NCBI RefSeq assembly: GCF_000002235.5
Contig: NW_022145594.1
Location: forward strand, 14,921,001 to 14,985,000
From: Strongylocentrotus purpuratus
Lineage: Eukaryota > Echinodermata > Echinoidea > Camarodonta > Strongylocentrotidae
DNA length: 64,000 nt
Reading direction: 5' to 3'
Both the position numbers and the translations under genes were made by a program. The notes beneath the pieces are model-generated. The model was not told the origin of the DNA. It saw only the letters and a program-made list of their open reading frames with translations, and ran no database searches. This document shows positions 60,180 through 64,000 of this stretch, piece by piece. Position 1 is the first letter of the stretch; every line of letters begins with the position of its first letter.

Positions 60180-60572
60180 GTGAATTAAACTGATCGATAA
60201 CCTCTCACATGAGTTTTTGAATAATGAATATATTTACTGAGCAACAAAATATCATTAATATCTCAAAAATGTAAGCCCGATACGGGAAATTTCAATAATT
60301 GTGTATCGTCTAAAAAGTCATTGTAATATCCATTTATTATGTGATGATTTAAGTCTGAAATTTGTTTTGGTTTCTTTCTTTGACAGTGTGTGATCTTATC
60401 CATCGTTTGTTTATTTGTTTATTTATTTACATGTGTTCGTTTGATTTGCCTGATCTGGAACGATGATAAGAGAGAGAGAGAGATTCCCTTGTTATCTTCC
60501 TCTTGTTAATTCATCAAGTACGATACGGTCTTTTACTTCACCATGAGTCAACATTTCTCTTTTGGTTAACAG

Positions 60573-60977
60573 TCTTTGGACCTTAACTCTGACCAATCAG
60601 ACCTCAGAAATGCGACCCCAGCTGGTCCCGAAGTACCGCATACCTACATGGCCATGGAGCCTATAATGAAGTGTAAGTCCCCAGCTAGTTCCAGCCAACA
60701 GGTCCCCCATCCGACCACGTCTGTTTACGACCATAGTGATGCTGTTATTTACGTTAGTCCCACGCTTGGCCCCAAGCAAGTAAAGGCCCACTCTAATCTG
60801 AAGGAAGAGCCTACTTATGTTAACACCGAACATGCGTCAACTTATTTTGAACTGATTACAGATATCCCAAACATTGTTAAGGATCACACTGACCAATCAG
60901 ACCTCAGAAATGTATTTCCTGATGTTCCCAAAGTGTCCACTACCTACATGGCTCTGAAGCCTATAATGCAGTGCTAA
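60573..60977 (+). CDS. Ig receptor exon 6: cytoplasmic tail with tyrosine motifs
   Basis: The phase-0 exon after GGTTAACAG encodes 134 residues and TAA. Tyrosines sit in recognisable contexts: Tyr25 in YMAM (YxxM, PI3-kinase-type), Tyr82 in YVNT (YxN, Grb2-type), Tyr91 in STYFEL (fits the ITIM consensus S-x-Y-x-x-L), Tyr125 in TTYMAL (ITSM-like), and Tyr60 in IYVSP. Motif functions are known from vertebrate receptors; use here is inferred. The exon is a tandem duplication with a 300-bp period (DQSDLRN at residues 7 and 107). A stop ends the second unit early. Confidence 0.8.
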   Translation, partial: SLDLNSDQSDLRNATPAGPEVPHTYMAMEPIMKCKSPASSSQQVPHPTTSVYDHSDAVIYVSPTLGPKQVKAHSNLKEEPTYVNTEHASTYFELITDIPNIVKDHTDQSDLRNVFPDVPKVSTTYMALKPIMQC

Positions 60978-61196
60978 TCCCCATGTAGTACTAGCCAGCA
61001 AGTTTCCCAAGCCACCTCCTCAGTTGATGGTCATGGTGATGGTGTCATTTACGTTAGCCCCATTCTCGTCCGTAAGACAGTTAAGGCACACTCTTATGTG
61101 AACGAGTAGCCTACTTATGTGAACACCGAAGATGCGTCAACCTTTTGTGAAATTAGTACAGATATTCAAAACATTGTTTAGGATAACACTAGTGGC
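60978..61196 (+). pseudogene. Decayed remainder of the second tail repeat
   Basis: Downstream of the stop, the 300-bp unit continues in register (VIYVSP, YVNTE) but with further in-frame stops (GAG TAG, TTT TAG-type changes). An AAG-to-TAA-type change ended the tail and released the remainder from constraint. It now forms the start of the 3' untranslated region. Confidence 0.8.
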
Positions 61197-61199
61197 CAT

Positions 61200-63491
61200 G
61201 ATGATGTGTTGATAACGTAACTGTACAGAAAGGGATTTGAAGTGTTCATTTGTTGCCTCGTGTGTGTGTAATTTGGTTTTTACAGACGTGTATCAATCAA
61301 ATATAATTATTTACGTCTGGGAACCGACTTTTAACGTCACCATCCGAAAGACGTGACTTAGTTTCGAACCTGCGTCCTTTCGCTTGGCGTGCTCGCAGTA
61401 GGTGATTGCATCCTCATAACTGTAATCGAGTTAAAAAGAAAAGTGTTTATACATATTTTACTGTCATGTTACATTTCTTTTGCGGCAAATACACAAATAA
61501 CCTAATTACATAGTAATTATACAAATGATAAGAATGTCAAGTGTACATGCAGCACATAACATCTACATTTAGTGTGTGTAAATTAGTATGTGTCACATCA
61601 TTTCTCTGTACGTAATAAAACAACTCAATTCCATCATAGTTATCATGAAAATAATAGAAATATGACGTGTACAGCTATTAACACAATGTATGAACTCTTT
61701 ATTTTGTATTAATTCTTACTAGTATGTCTGACATCCTTTCTCGGCACCTAAATGAGAACACTTAATTTCGATCGTAGTTATGATAAAAAATAGTATGAAT
61801 GCAAAGTTTACATGTGTTTAATTTGTAGGGATGTGTATATATTGATTTCATATACTCTTCTTGGAATCTGATAATATGTAAACATTATATTATAATCATA
61901 ACAAAACATAATGAATAAAATTAAATGTATATTACTTTATTGTAAGTGTACTATTCATGATAACAATATGTTAAGTAATACGGCAATCACTAGAAGACAT
62001 CTAAGATATAAATAGTTATACCTCACACCAGAATACTTAATGAATATTACACAAATAAAGTTTAACAACAGAGCGGTACATAATTGCAAGTTTATGTTCA
62101 CATTTTCGATGTACATATCAAAAGATGGAAATAATTCATGAACAACTTAGAATGAAGTAACTTGAAAAGACTGAACATAAAATCCACTGTGTGGAAGATC
62201 CGAATGAGGAAGTGTGTAAAATGTTTGAATTTAGTTTTGTGTTCATACTAATACTTGAATTTACTTATGACGTCCAGGGTCTGTGTGTGACAGGTAACTT
62301 GTTAATAGAACAAACGTTTGTAGCTCATTATTGTATCAAAGACTGGTTTGCGAGAATAAAACGATAAGTACCCATTTATGTAAGTGGAGTGACAGTTTTA
62401 AGCACCTTATTGTGTACTGAAAGTAGAATTGATGCTTTGCCATGTCCACTTGTCATTTCGTATTTGATATAATGCCCGCCCCACGGGGGTAGATCAAGGG
62501 GTGGGGTATACATACTTGTGTGTAGGAATAGCATATTTGAAATAAGATGAATATGTAACTTCTACAAATAAACTTTACAATACACTCTGATAAAAACGGC
62601 TTGTTAGTACTTAGTAGACTTCTCGATGTAACCGAGTCCGCTCGCATGAATGGGGGCCTGCAACTCTGTCTTAACGTCCATGTACCTTCTTTTCACGGTA
62701 TTCTTTAATTTCTTCATAGCGGTTATCCGTTAGCGAATAGAAAGCGGAGGGAAATTTGGGGAATTGGTTTTTACATTATATATGTACGCAAACAATCTGT
62801 GTGTAAACATTGCTATAGGTGATATATTAGTGAAAAGTATTGTTTTTGAATTTCTTTCAAAATATTAGAGATAGGTTAAGAACGTCCTCAATATTTAAAA
62901 TTATTATTTCACATCCATCTCCAATATAGTTGTGTGTGTGTGTGTGTGTGTGTGTACGCGTAAGGAATATCGGGGCCTGATTTCGAGTTACCCCTACCTT
63001 TCTCGCAACATATTAATACGCCTCTACATGTCCTTGTGGTTACGAATTGGGGCTGCTGGGTTTAAATATATGTAAATTCAAGGCGAAACCAACAATACAT
63101 GAAATGATACAATCTAATCAAATCATGCATGAAGATACATTTTGTCGATCCATCAATAAATTAGAACACAAAGGAGTAGACATTATAATAACCATATTTA
63201 CTCACTTCAATCTCAAGTTTCAAGGTATTATTACTATGGTTTTGTACATAAAATTTAACATAAATGCAACTATATGTATTTTTTGTTTAGTTGTATAAAC
63301 GAATATAAACAATTGTTTTTTTCCAAATATATATTTTCCCTTTGATTTTAGTAACAAATATAAGTAATCAAATGGAAAGTCCTGTGTATCCATTGACAAT
63401 ATAGAGGAAAGTCACATGGAAATTGTGTTTGGTACAACGTGCAATTACATACATGTATACACACAAACAAATACTTAGGCCTATTTACATA
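61200..63491. other. Downstream AT-rich sequence, no gene seen
   Basis: Candidate polyadenylation signals for the Ig receptor occur at AATAAA near 61614, 61914 and 62054; which is used cannot be told. A TG tract lies at 62932-62955. No further exon or mobile element was recognised. Confidence 0.45.
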
Positions 63492-64000
63492 CACTGTCGC
63501 TCAAAAAGGTGGATTTTTTTTTATTTATCCCAATTCATGGAATTATTTTAAAAATAATTTAAAAATAATAGATCTAGATAATAGTATACATTCTCAGATT
63601 TTATTGAAAAATAATTTGCCAATGTGTGTTTTGCGTGACTGCTAAATCATGTGTATGCTACTATGCTTATCAACTAGGGTACCTATGCCCTTAAGTCATA
63701 AATGACAGTAATGAGGATTAATGCCCCACAAAAGGGCACTAATATAGCACATCGACACGGATTTGATCATGGGGCCTCACAGTTACGAGGCCATTGTTTT
63801 GTCACTGAACCATGACTATACGCAGCGGGGGCTAGGGTAGGGGGCAGTTTCCATAAATTAAAGAAAAACAGAAAATGCAATAAATTTTCAATAATTTATT
63901 GCATTTTACCCCGGTCCTCAACATAAAAAAATCCTCTGTGTGCCCATGCCTTGAGCCATAATGCATGGCCGTCCAAAGGATTTTTTAATGTTGGGCACCG
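63492..64000 (+). mobile_element. Second copy of the 21.55-kb repeat, cut by the window edge
   Basis: Starts CACTGTCGCTCAAAAAGG after TA and follows 21554-22060 through the same landmarks (GGGCACTAATA, CGCAGCGGGGGC, AATTTATTGCATTTTACCCC). The rest lies outside the window. Confidence 0.9.

Overview
The window is a repeat-dense, AT-rich animal genomic segment: intron-bearing genes, tRNA-derived SINEs, non-LTR and tyrosine-recombinase retroelements, many short inverted-repeat (MITE) transposons, microsatellites and long G/C homopolymers. I see no bacterial-style operons. A marine invertebrate is likely. A foldback element with 15-bp repeat arms, closely resembling the sea-urchin TU elements, plus a DIRS-like retroelement point to an echinoderm or a related deuterostome; this species-level guess is inference only.

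The main genes are immunoglobulin-domain receptors or secreted proteins whose exons are almost all in phase 1. On the minus strand at 19.5-21.3 kb is a three-exon gene (signal peptide, V-like Ig, second Ig) that appears to end as a secreted protein; a decayed paralogous first exon lies at 32.35 kb. On the plus strand are two copies of another Ig receptor locus. Copy 1 (28.86-31.82 kb) has an intact signal-peptide exon and an intact Ig exon but is cut off at the start of its next exon. Copy 2 (43.98-60.98 kb) has a ruined first Ig exon and a frameshifted second Ig exon, but intact transmembrane and cytoplasmic-tail exons with several tyrosine signalling motifs. Intact parts from the two copies would splice in frame to give one 334-residue Ig/TM/tyrosine-tail receptor. 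A small secreted cysteine-containing peptide gene (minus, 8.85-9.77 kb) is partly visible.

The rest is mobile DNA. At 0-8 kb: MITEs, a palindromic mariner-like element with a nested TTAA element, and a hAT-like G-tract element. At 9.9-15.8 kb: a 1.7-kb TIR element carrying a SINE, a protein-fragment repeat, and a segmental duplicate of 47.5-50.1 kb. At 21.5-28.9 kb: a repeat with an exact 200-bp tandem duplication, two LINE fragments, a third hAT-like element, and a nest of TIR elements containing a 135-bp satellite. At 34.2-36.1 kb: a 2-kb TIR element. At 37-41.5 kb: a GC-richer DIRS-like retroelement with Gag, RT/RNase H and a truncated tyrosine recombinase. At 46.6-58.4 kb, within copy 2's introns: LINE tail, TTAA elements, a tandem segmental duplication, and a 3.2-kb TU-like foldback element. 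At least eight elements are flanked by TTAA on both sides, and several have a matching unoccupied site elsewhere in the window.

All calls come from reading the sequence; no database search, alignment program or splice predictor was run. Element boundaries defined by terminal repeats plus target duplications are firm. Family names and protein functions are less so.
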